The notes: generated by a model not told the origin, from the sequence alone. Shown: positions 1 to 6,829, counted from the stretch's first letter. The stretch is 9,407 nucleotides of DNA from Candidatus Brocadiaceae bacterium (GCA_003551785.1 PUNP01000428.1:1-9407), one strand, 5' to 3'. Translations and numbers: made by a program.

Positions 1-1
1 A

Positions 2-1132
2 ATTAACAGAGTGGGGGAGGCCGGACTTAAATTGCATACTGCTCGAAGCCGTAATGACCAGGTGGCTTGCGACCTGCGGTTGTGGACCAGGATAGCGATA
101 GACTCTATTTGTGAATTGATCTGTAAATGTCAGGAATCGCTTTTAGGAAGAGCGGATGAATTTTTCGATGTGATAGTTCCAGGCTATACCCATCTTCAAC
201 ATGCTCAGCCGGTCCTGCTTTCCCATGTCTTGCTTGCTTATATTGAAATGTTGGAAAGGGATAAAAGCCGCTTGCAGGATGCGCGCAAAAGATTGAATGT
301 GTGCCCCTTAGGTGCCTGTGCGCTTGCGGGAACCGGCTTGCCGGTTGATGTGGAGTTTACCGCAAAAAAACTTGATTTTGATTCGCCTTTACGTAATAGT
401 ATTGACGCTGTGAGTGACAGGGATTTCGTCGTCGAGTTTGTGTCCTCGCTGTCCGTGCTGGCTATGCATATGTCAAGATTAGCCGATGAATGGCTTATTT
501 GGGCTTCCAGTGAGTTTGATTTTCTTGATCTTGATGAATCTTTCTGCACCGGTTCCAGCATAATGCCCCAGAAGAAAAACCCAGATGTGTTGGAATTGAT
601 ACGAGGGAAGGCGGGACGCGTTTATGGTAATTTGATGGATTTGCTGACGACTTTGAAGGGGTTACCTTTGTCATATAATCGAGACTTGCAGGAGGATAAA
701 TTTCCTTTGTTCGAGGCCAATGATGAAGTTAGTAAGTCGCTTGCCATTTTAGCTCAGCTCATAGCCGGAACAGATGTGAAAAGGGAAAATACAGAGTCGG
801 CTTGTGAGAAAGGTCATATTGATGCTACTTCACTTGCCGATTATTTAGTTAAGAAGGGAGTTCCCTTCCGAGAATCACACCGAGCCGTCGGTGCGATTGT
901 TCGCTATGCAGCATCACAGGATAAAGCTCTTGTCGAGCTTACTGTTGATGAAATGCGCCGATTCCATGATCTTGTAGCCAACGATGTGTTTAACGTGCTC
1001 GGTGCCCGAAACTGTGTGGAAAATTATTGCTCGAGCGGTTCTTCTTCGCCAGAGAAGGTCCGTAAAAGTATTGAGTGGTGGAAATCGCAGCTAGTGGTCC
1101 AATCCACAAACTCAAGTGGATTGGACCACTAG
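2..1132 (+). CDS. argH: Argininosuccinate lyase, 5'-truncated by the window edge
   Basis: This enzyme splits argininosuccinate into arginine and fumarate in the cytoplasm, the last step of arginine biosynthesis. The frame is open from position 2 (residues INRVGEAG), so the true start lies upstream; I estimate about 100 residues are missing. Family motifs are in the expected order: KLHTARSRNDQ near the left end (most homologues have HTGRSRNDQ, so Gly to Ala here), PGYTHLQHAQP with the conserved His, and the fumarase/aspartase signature GSSIMPQKKNP around 550-583, which contains the catalytic-loop Ser. LPLSYNRDLQEDK follows. Family members usually end just after a motif like SPEKVRKSIEWWKSQL. 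Here 12 more residues (VVQSTNSSGLDH) and the TAG stop come from a perfect palindrome at 1091-1132, so the native C-terminus seems to have been replaced. The identity is secure; the origin of the tail is inferred. Confidence 0.97.
   Translation: MNRVGEAGLKLHTARSRNDQVACDLRLWTRIAIDSICELICKCQESLLGRADEFFDVIVPGYTHLQHAQPVLLSHVLLAYIEMLERDKSRLQDARKRLNVCPLGACALAGTGLPVDVEFTAKKLDFDSPLRNSIDAVSDRDFVVEFVSSLSVLAMHMSRLADEWLIWASSEFDFLDLDESFCTGSSIMPQKKNPDVLELIRGKAGRVYGNLMDLLTTLKGLPLSYNRDLQEDKFPLFEANDEVSKSLAILAQLIAGTDVKRENTESACEKGHIDATSLADYLVKKGVPFRESHRAVGAIVRYAASQDKALVELTVDEMRRFHDLVANDVFNVLGARNCVENYCSSGSSSPEKVRKSIEWWKSQLVVQSTNSSGLDH
1091..1132. repeat. Perfect 17-bp palindrome (MITE-like element 1) covering the argH stop codon
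   Basis: The left arm ctagtggtccaatccac (1091-1107) is exactly complementary to the right arm (1116-1132), with an 8-nt loop aaactcaa. Each arm contains a TA one base from its outer end (1092-1093 and 1130-1131). The core 1094-1129 can therefore be read as 14-bp terminal inverted repeats between duplicated TA dinucleotides, the signature of Tc1/mariner or IS630-type non-autonomous insertions. No T-tract follows (the next bases are gggcgtgg), so it is not a typical intrinsic terminator, although the RNA hairpin would be very stable. It encodes the last residues and stop of argH. The palindrome is seen directly; its mobile origin is inferred. Confidence 0.85.
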
Positions 1133-1273
1133 GGGCGTGGCCGAAAAGGTGCAAAATGAGAAATATATTAACACAAGATGCCTTTCATGGTATAGCACGC
1201 ATCCCTGCGTGCGCCCTGGACAGGCAAGATGCCTGTCATACATTACGCCTGCACCTTTTCGGCCACGTCCCTA
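1130..1273. repeat. 140-bp palindromic MITE-like element 2 with TA flanks
   Basis: Terminal inverted repeats of 22 bp lie at 1132-1153 (starting ggggcgtggccg) and 1250-1271 (ending ggccacgtccc). They match at 21 of 22 positions, and the mismatch is a G-U pair in RNA. TA dinucleotides flank them at 1130-1131 and 1272-1273; the left TA is also the right flank of the adjacent palindrome. The 96-nt interior carries two more perfect hairpins: 1195-1212 (gcacgca/tgcgtgc, 4-nt loop) and 1219-1237 (gacaggca/tgcctgtc, 3-nt loop). It also carries a near-perfect direct repeat caagatgcctNtcat at 1174-1188 and 1225-1239. No protein is credible inside. The size, ends and TA flanks fit a miniature inverted-repeat element; its family and any helper transposase are not visible here. 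Confidence 0.75.
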
Positions 1274-1335
1274 GGCATGTAATGTTGTTTTTTTGCCGGT
1301 AAATTAAGTAAGCTCTTGAAAATAGGAGATGGAAA

Positions 1336-1857
1336 ATGAATGGAAAAATAGAGGAAGTCCTTCAAAAGGCCAGGAAAATGGAACTGGACGGTATAGAATT
1401 TTATTCTAAAGCTTCCGGCAATGCTTCTAACGAAATGGCTAAACGTTTTTTTGCTTCCCTGGTTGAGGATGAAAAACGGCATTTCGATATTATTGAAAAG
1501 GTGGGTAAAGGAATGGGCGTAGATGTTGAAAGCCTGCCCTATCCAGCTGATTCGATCAAAACCGTCTTTTCAGAATTTGATGATAAGAGTATTTCCGAAA
1601 TCGCCGCTACGGCTGAAGAAAAGGATGCTGTTGCTACAGCCCTGGAAATGGAGAAAAAAAGTTATGATTTATATGCTGAAGCTGCTGCTAACGCAGCCGA
1701 TGATCAGCAGGCCCAATTGTTTAGCCGCTTAGAGCAAGAAGAAAATCAGCACTATGAAATGCTGCAGAATACTTCAGATTATCTGAATGATAACGAGAAG
1801 TGGTTTCTGAATGTCGAGGGTGCGCTTTTAACTGGTGATATGAGTTCATTAGGATGA
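1336..1857 (+). CDS. Rubrerythrin-family ferritin-like diiron protein (no rubredoxin domain)
   Basis: This is a 173-residue four-helix-bundle protein of the rubrerythrin/ferritin-like family. Relatives carry a diiron centre and act in peroxide reduction or iron handling in the cytoplasm of anaerobes and microaerophiles. Two helix pairs are visible with the expected iron ligands: E21 in ELDGIEFY and ExxH at E46/H49 (EDEKRH) in the first half; E104 or E106 in ALEMEKKSYDLY and ExxH at E136/H139 (EQEENQHYEM) in the second. There is no CxxC pair, so the C-terminal rubredoxin domain of classical rubrerythrin is absent. The end (YLNDNEKWFLNVEGALLTG) matches the usual tail of this subfamily. The start is supported by aggaga at 1324-1329, about 6 nt before the ATG. 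The stop overlaps the pyrF start as ATGA. The physiological substrate cannot be told from sequence. Confidence 0.9.
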   Translation: MNGKIEEVLQKARKMELDGIEFYSKASGNASNEMAKRFFASLVEDEKRHFDIIEKVGKGMGVDVESLPYPADSIKTVFSEFDDKSISEIAATAEEKDAVATALEMEKKSYDLYAEAAANAADDQQAQLFSRLEQEENQHYEMLQNTSDYLNDNEKWFLNVEGALLTGDMSSLG

Positions 1858-2810
1858 CTGTGAAACACTTTGCAGATAAAGTTTTCCAGGCGGTTAATGA
1901 TAAAAAAAGTCAGGTGGTTGTCGGGCTTGATCCACGACCTGAACTTTTTCCACCCCATATTTTTAACCCCTCTTGTTTGGGCTCTGATAATGCATGTGCT
2001 GATACCGCGCAAGCCATTATTGAATTTAACCGCCGCGTAATTGAAGCAGTAGCCGATATTGCCATAGCCGTGAAGTGCCAGATTGCATTTTATGAGAGAT
2101 ATGGTTTAGAAGGTCTTAAAGCCTATTGCGCAACAATAGATATTGCAAAAAGACATAACTTGTTGGTCATAGGAGATGTGAAACGCAATGATATAGGAAG
2201 CACTGCCGAGGCTTATGCCGCCGCGCATTTACCTCCCGGCCCCTCTGACTCCATGATAAACAAAGGTGATTGTAACAATAATTACTTTTATACCGATGCA
2301 GTCACAGTCAACCCGCTTTTCGGCTCTGATGGCATTGAACCTTTTATTCAACGAGCTGCTCAAAGTGGATGTGGGATTTTCATTTTAGTTCGAACGAGCA
2401 ACCCCAGTTCATCCCAAATACAGGAACTATCGTGTGAAGGCTTCCCACTTTATGAGCACATAGCTAAACTCGTTTCCGAATGGGGGGAATCTTATAAAGG
2501 TGAATGTGGTTATAGTCTCGTGGGAGCCGTAGTCGGGGCTACTTTCCCTTCACAGTTGAAAAAACTCAGGACCCTCATGCCACATACTCCCCTCCTTATT
2601 CCCGGGTTCGGAGCTCAGGGCGGCGGAGTTGAAGATGTTATAGGGGGTTTCAACGCCAACGGATCAGGTGCTTTAGTAAGTTCTTCTCGAGGGATAATAT
2701 ACGCATATAATCGAGAACCTTACAGGGATAAATGTGAGATTTCGTGCTTCGAGGATGTTATCAGGGAGGCGGCTGAAGAAATGCGCCAATCTTTGTTTCA
2801 CTTAGAGTAG
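1854..2810 (+). CDS. pyrF: Orotidine 5'-phosphate decarboxylase, type 2
   Basis: This enzyme decarboxylates OMP to UMP, the last step of de novo pyrimidine synthesis, in the cytoplasm. The 318-residue length and motifs fit the longer type 2 PyrF subfamily with a TIM-barrel fold. Visible are VVVGLDPRPELFPP (residues 21-34), KCQIAFYERYG (74-84), the catalytic DVKRNDIGSTA with D108, K110 and D113 of the Asp-Lys-Asp signature, VNPLFGSDGIEPF (152-164), the phosphate-loop region LLIPGFGAQGGG (247-258), and SSSRGIIYAY (277-286). Between AYAAAHL and the DAVTVNP strand there is a longer, Asn-rich segment (about residues 127-147, PPGPSDS...NNNYFYT) than I expect for the family; it is probably a surface loop. 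The ATG overlaps the rubrerythrin stop by 4 nt, with only a weak agg before it, so translation is probably coupled to the upstream gene. Confidence 0.95.
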   Translation: MTVKHFADKVFQAVNDKKSQVVVGLDPRPELFPPHIFNPSCLGSDNACADTAQAIIEFNRRVIEAVADIAIAVKCQIAFYERYGLEGLKAYCATIDIAKRHNLLVIGDVKRNDIGSTAEAYAAAHLPPGPSDSMINKGDCNNNYFYTDAVTVNPLFGSDGIEPFIQRAAQSGCGIFILVRTSNPSSSQIQELSCEGFPLYEHIAKLVSEWGESYKGECGYSLVGAVVGATFPSQLKKLRTLMPHTPLLIPGFGAQGGGVEDVIGGFNANGSGALVSSSRGIIYAYNREPYRDKCEISCFEDVIREAAEEMRQSLFHLE

Positions 2811-2926
2811 AGCCGTTGCACAATCTACGACAATTGCTTTTTTTTGCAGGCATTTTGTTTGCTTAACACGGTTTGTTTTACACCTTTTCGACTAAAACTC
2901 CAGTAACGGAATTCTTTTGTGTGGAT

Positions 2927-5900
2927 ATGCAATTGGAAAAAACGTTTATGTTTGTAGTCGCAATGCTGCTTGTATTTGTATCGGGGGTAATGATGTGCAG
3001 GGACCTGCGCCCGAACCGTTCCGTCTTTGCCGATCAGGAGGATAACGAAGCCTTCCTTCTGGGTGGAGACAGGGAGGAGCTTCCGGTTGAAACCGGTGAC
3101 TGGCCTATGTGGCGATATTCTCCCCGTCGGGGGGCCGTAACGCCTCACGGTATTCCCGGCGAGCTGCATTTACACTGGGTAAGGGAGCTTCCCGAACCCC
3201 GGCGTGCATGGCCTCCCCAACAGGATGAGTGGGATAAACTGGAATTTGACCTCTCATACGAACCGGTAGTAGCGGGTGATATGATATATATTCCCTCGAT
3301 GGTCACCGACAGTCTTACGGCCTATGATATCGATTCGGGCCGGCGGCGGTGGCGTTTTTATACCGACGGTCCGGTTAGGGTTTCCCCGGTGGAATGGAAC
3401 GGGCGCGTATATCTGCCCTCCGATGACGGGCACATTTACTGTCTGGACGCAGAGGGAGGGAATCTGCGGTGGAAGTTCCGGGGCGTTAACAGCAACCGGC
3501 AGGTATTGGGCAATGAACGTCTGATAAGCATGTGGCCGGTCAGGGGAGGCCCTGTAATAAAGGACGGGGTCGTGTACTTTTCCGTCGGCATATGGCCGCA
3601 TGAGGGCGTGTTTTATTATGCTCTGGACGCAGTGACCGGGGAGGTGGAGTGGAGGAATTCCGGTTTGAGTAAACAGCCCCATGGCACCGCCAAGGGCAGA
3701 GCATTCGGAGGGCCTGCTCCTCAGGGTTCGATTGCCGTGTCGGGCTATAAGCTTATCGTACCCGGGGGGCGGACCACACCGGCGGTTTTCGACCGTTCAA
3801 CCGGTCGTTTGCTCCATTATTTCAGCGACTGGAGATATGATATTTACAAAGGTGCGGGCGGATATCGCGTTTTTGCGACTGATGATTACTATTTTAATCA
3901 GCGACGCTACCGCAACGTCATGTATAATCTGGATGATGGGCTGCCGTATGAACCATCCCCGGATATATCCAGGCTGGATCCGGACATCGCAGCGCCGCGG
4001 GAGATATTCGGCGTCGACGGTGAGCGTCCGTTCGCCCAGGAGCTGCCCGACGGAACCAGGCACAGGGGCGAGAAGATTGCGGGGCTGGAAAGGCTTCACT
4101 TGCGTGCCGGGGATCGCCTCTACGGCAGCGGCAGGGATGGTATGATATGCGCGCTGGATATAGAAGTCGGTGAGGAGACTTTAATAATCGAGCTGGTATG
4201 GCGGGACAAAGTTGATGGTGCTGTATACAGGATGCTGGCGGCCCGCGATCGCCTTTTTGTCGTAACTGAATGCGGGCGGGTATATTGTTTCGGAAAAGGG
4301 GAGCGTGATGTCGCTGTACACCGTCATCGTCCAGGACGGCCGGAGGGCGGTGATGATAAGTGGGTCGAGTGCACGCGGAAGCTCCTTGAGAAAACCGGCG
4401 TTGACGCCGGCTACGCCCTTATGTTCGGCATAGGTTCCGGCAGGCTGCTTGATGAGATGCTGCTCCAATCTGATCTTCATATAGTGGCGTATGATCCGGA
4501 CGAGGATATTGTCGGACGTCTCCGTGAGCGCTACAGCCGCATGGGCCTTTATGGTGATCGTGTTGCGGTGAGGAGGGGCGATGCGATGACGATGCGGCTT
4601 CCGGATTACATTGCTTCACTTATCATTTCGGAGGATCCTGTGGCCGGCGGCCTTGGTGCTGGTGGGGAGTTTGCTGCCTCTCTTTTCCGGTCGCTCAGGC
4701 CTTATGGCGGAACGGTTTACCTGCCTCTCAGTGGAGAGGAACAGCTTTTTTTTGCCGGGGCAGTTGAAGATGCGGGGCTTGGAAAACACCGTCTGGAGAA
4801 AAACGGCGCTCATGTGCTTTTGATACGTCCGGGCGCCTTACCCGGTTCCGAAACATGGTCGCATCAATACGGCGACTCCGCCAACACCACTTACTCCGCC
4901 GACAGCCGTGTAAAGGCACCGCTTGGCATTACTTGGTTCGGCGGACCGGGCAATGAAAAGGTCCTTCCCCGACACAGAGCCGGCCCCGTTCCTCAGGTAG
5001 TTGAAGGACGTTTGGTTATTCTTGGTTCCAACCATATAAGTGCCCGCTGTGTATATACGGGGCGTGAAATATGGGCTTTGGAACTGCCGCTGGTAGGTAA
5101 ACGTTTCACGTGTCTGGAGCGTGAAGGTCGGAGTCCGGTTTATCTGGGTCTGGCTCCCGGCGCCAACTTTATAGGCAGTCCCTACATAACCACTTCGGAT
5201 AGCGTATATATTATCCATGAGGACCGACTCATGCGGCTGGACCTGGACACCGGTGAACGGTTGGACAAATTCAATCTGCCCGGGCGCGAAGATTTGCCGC
5301 GGGACGTCGCTTCGGAGGCAATGGAGAGGATTGACAGGTCGTATGGGGCCAGAATCAGCATAGAGAAACGGGAACGCTGGGGACATATCCTCATATGGGA
5401 GGATTACCTGGTGGTGGGCGCCTATCCGCATTTTTATGACGACGGACGACCCGGTCAAAGTAACTATAACGCCACTTCAAGCGAGTTTCTCGTTGTTATG
5501 GCCCGGTACAGCGGAGAGATCAAATGGGCACACCAGGCGCGTTATGGGTTCCGTCACAATGCGATTGCCGTCGACGGCGGGCGCCTTTTTGTCATAGACC
5601 ACCTGTCCGCCGAGGTACAGTCGATGCTTGAGCGCCGCGGCGTTGAGCCGGAACTCAGCCCGGAGATTCGTGCCTTCGAGATTGAAAGCGGCGAGCTGCT
5701 CTGGAGCTATGATGAAAATGTGTTCGGAACGTGGCTCGGTTATTCCCTGGAACATGACCTGCTGCTGCAGACGGGCAGAAGAGGTGTTACGGGGGGGCAG
5801 TCGATAGGCGGCGAACCCCATCGCCAGCTTGCTTTGCGCGGTGAGGACGGACGGAAGCTCTGGAAGCGCAATGAAAGGGTTGCCGGCCCCGTGGCACTGC

Positions 5901-6361
5901 ATGAAGATATGGGACGTGTTATGCTGGGCACTCGCTTAAACCCGGGCATGCTGGATATTTTGACGGGGGAGACTGTGATGGTTCCAAACCCCCTAAGCGG
6001 CATACCGGAACAGTGGGAAAGTCCCCGAAGCCGATGCGGAACGCAGAACGTTAGCAGGTACCTGACGACATTCCGCAGCGGGGACGCTGCGTATTTCGAT
6101 TTGAAGGATATGGGCGGAACGGGTAATCTGAGCGGTTTCCGCGCCGGATGTACGAACAACTTGGTGGTGGCCGACGGCATGCTTAATGCCCCGGATTATA
6201 CCAGAACATGTAATTGCAGTCATCAGCATCAGACCTCACTGGCTCTCGTTCACATGCCGGAGGTGGAACAATGGACTTTTAACACCTATACCGACCCTGA
6301 ACCTGGCACGATAAAGAGGGTGGGACTAAATATGGGGGCTCCCGGCGCCCGTTTCTACTAA
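2927..6361 (+). CDS. Large exported PQQ-like beta-propeller protein with an embedded methyltransferase-like domain
   Basis: Read from the ATG at 2927 this is about 1144 residues. GTG 2921 and TTG 2873 are in-frame alternatives, and no strong ribosome site decides between them. The N-terminus is a Sec-type signal (MQLEKTFMFVVAMLLVFVSG), with likely cleavage after SVFA near residue 50; the Cys in VMMC is not a good lipobox. The first propeller half spans about 55-460, with PQQ-like blade motifs such as IYCLDAEGGNLRWKF (~170), YYALDAVTGEVEWRN (~231) and RVYCFGKG (~451). Residues ~470-640 form a Rossmann/SAM-methyltransferase-like domain: MFGIGSGR (~498-505), an acidic strand end VAYDPDED (~520), then RRGDAMTMRLPDY. 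A second propeller half (~643-1030) restarts with WSHQYGDSANTTYSA and has blades LMRLDLDTGERLDKF (~769), IRAFEIESGELLWSYD (~914) and LALRGEDGRKLWKR (~969). The tail carries C1037, C1075, C1095, C1097, H1099 and H1101. Similar proteins are familiar from planctomycetes; their function is unknown to me. GC is higher than in the neighbours. Confidence 0.9.
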   Translation: MQLEKTFMFVVAMLLVFVSGVMMCRDLRPNRSVFADQEDNEAFLLGGDREELPVETGDWPMWRYSPRRGAVTPHGIPGELHLHWVRELPEPRRAWPPQQDEWDKLEFDLSYEPVVAGDMIYIPSMVTDSLTAYDIDSGRRRWRFYTDGPVRVSPVEWNGRVYLPSDDGHIYCLDAEGGNLRWKFRGVNSNRQVLGNERLISMWPVRGGPVIKDGVVYFSVGIWPHEGVFYYALDAVTGEVEWRNSGLSKQPHGTAKGRAFGGPAPQGSIAVSGYKLIVPGGRTTPAVFDRSTGRLLHYFSDWRYDIYKGAGGYRVFATDDYYFNQRRYRNVMYNLDDGLPYEPSPDISRLDPDIAAPREIFGVDGERPFAQELPDGTRHRGEKIAGLERLHLRAGDRLYGSGRDGMICALDIEVGEETLIIELVWRDKVDGAVYRMLAARDRLFVVTECGRVYCFGKGERDVAVHRHRPGRPEGGDDKWVECTRKLLEKTGVDAGYALMFGIGSGRLLDEMLLQSDLHIVAYDPDEDIVGRLRERYSRMGLYGDRVAVRRGDAMTMRLPDYIASLIISEDPVAGGLGAGGEFAASLFRSLRPYGGTVYLPLSGEEQLFFAGAVEDAGLGKHRLEKNGAHVLLIRPGALPGSETWSHQYGDSANTTYSADSRVKAPLGITWFGGPGNEKVLPRHRAGPVPQVVEGRLVILGSNHISARCVYTGREIWALELPLVGKRFTCLEREGRSPVYLGLAPGANFIGSPYITTSDSVYIIHEDRLMRLDLDTGERLDKFNLPGREDLPRDVASEAMERIDRSYGARISIEKRERWGHILIWEDYLVVGAYPHFYDDGRPGQSNYNATSSEFLVVMARYSGEIKWAHQARYGFRHNAIAVDGGRLFVIDHLSAEVQSMLERRGVEPELSPEIRAFEIESGELLWSYDENVFGTWLGYSLEHDLLLQTGRRGVTGGQSIGGEPHRQLALRGEDGRKLWKRNERVAGPVALHEDMGRVMLGTRLNPGMLDILTGETVMVPNPLSGIPEQWESPRSRCGTQNVSRYLTTFRSGDAAYFDLKDMGGTGNLSGFRAGCTNNLVVADGMLNAPDYTRTCNCSHQHQTSLALVHMPEVEQWTFNTYTDPEPGTIKRVGLNMGAPGARFY

Positions 6362-6384
6362 TACCCCCGAAAACATTTTTAATT

Positions 6385-6418
6385 ACGGCCCCAAAAATCT
6401 TTTTTGGGCCGTTTATTT
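6385..6418 (+). terminator. Rho-independent terminator after the propeller gene
   Basis: The arms acggccccaaaaa (6385-6397) and ttttttgggccgt (6400-6412) pair at 12 of 13 positions around a 2-nt connector; in practice the inner A/T pairs will open to form the loop. The GC-rich base (acggccc/gggccgt) is followed directly by tttattt. It begins 24 nt after the stop codon at 6359-6361, so it probably ends the transcript of the upstream gene. Confidence 0.8.
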
Positions 6419-6454
6419 GTCAGGGAGGGGGAGAACATTTGTTAAAATGTGTAT

Positions 6455-6483
6455 TTGATTGAAAGATCAAAATCGAATATCAT
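6455..6483 (+). promoter_or_regulatory. Possible sigma70-like promoter upstream of the DUF1844 operon
   Basis: TTGATT (6455-6460) and TATCAT (6478-6483) are separated by 17 nt, matching the consensus at 4 of 6 and 5 of 6 positions. It lies just downstream of the terminator, where a new transcript would be expected to begin. It would leave a leader of about 350 nt before the next gene, and in AT-rich DNA such matches arise by chance. Confidence 0.22.
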
Positions 6484-6688
6484 AATCTGGACAAGCCGGA
6501 AAAGTCGGTGTTAGTTGCTGGTTGTTGCTGAACAGCTAACAAATCAGTCGAATGACAGCGAAACGGAAAGATGAAAAACTGTTTTTTCCCAAAAAGCATC
6601 GACGCCGTTTGACCGGCAACCAGTAACTTTTTGCCAAAAAAGCAATAAAATCACAATTTAAGATAATTGTGGTTCTTTCCAATTGTTT

Positions 6689-6795
6689 ATATGAATTCAG
6701 CCGGAGCGCGGGTGGTTCAGAAGCAAGGCGCAGTGAGAAGCCAGACCTTGACAGGTCGGCGCCGAACGGCAACGCAGCAGATGTAGGGATATGAA
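6689..6795. repeat. Putative short interspersed repeat flanked by a 7-bp direct repeat
   Basis: The stretch starting cagccggagcgcgggtgg and ending gcaacgcagcagatgtaggg is much GC-richer than its AT-rich surroundings. It contains a hairpin GCC(A)GACCT-TGAC-AGGTCGGC at about 6740-6760. The phrases gcaaggcgcag and caacgcagcagatg resemble those in dispersed palindromic repeats of several environmental bacteria; this is recollection, not a search result. ATATGAA occurs at 6689-6695 and again at 6789-6795, exactly 100 nt apart, and could be a target-site duplication. Whether it is a repeat can only be shown by finding other copies in the genome. Confidence 0.4.
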
Positions 6796-6822
6796 ATTTT
6801 TTATTTCTGATCTTATTCAATT

Positions 6823-6829
6823 AAAGGAG
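6823..6829 (+). promoter_or_regulatory. Ribosome binding site that decides the DUF1844 start
   Basis: The sequence aaaggag is a strong Shine-Dalgarno match. It sits only 1 nt before the ATG at 6831, too close for initiation, but 10 nt before the in-frame ATG at 6840. The second ATG is therefore the better start. Confidence 0.65.

Noticed and set aside
238..561. 107-codon minus-strand frame inside argH
   Set aside because: Lies entirely antisense to a strongly supported argH coding region and shows no domain.
1075..1302. 75-codon plus-strand frame across the palindromic region
   Set aside because: It overlaps the end of argH in another frame, is built mostly from the inverted-repeat elements, has no ribosome site and no recognisable motif.
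2811..2845. T8 tract (2838-2845) after pyrF as a terminator
   Set aside because: The only upstream pairing is a weak GTAGA/TCTAC match with a large loop, set back from the T-tract; not a convincing intrinsic terminator.
5740..6180. Several long antisense frames within the propeller gene (also 3254-3682, 4838-5458, 5477-5902)
   Set aside because: GC-rich coding DNA commonly yields open antisense frames; the plus-strand protein has clear propeller motifs throughout and the antisense products show none.
6209..6229. Possible c-type haem site at CNCSHQH
   Set aside because: The spacing is C-x-C-x-H, not CxxCH, so covalent haem attachment is not supported.
6748..6776. TTGACA perfect -35 box at 6748-6753
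   Set aside because: The expected -10 position (about 6771-6776, aacgca) bears no resemblance to TATAAT, and TTGACA is the loop side of a hairpin within the repeat-like segment.
6536..6820. 94-codon minus-strand frame in the intergenic region
   Set aside because: It crosses the repeat-like GC-rich segment and AT-rich spacer, has no recognisable domain, and ends inside the leader of the next operon; best explained as a spurious frame over a repeat.
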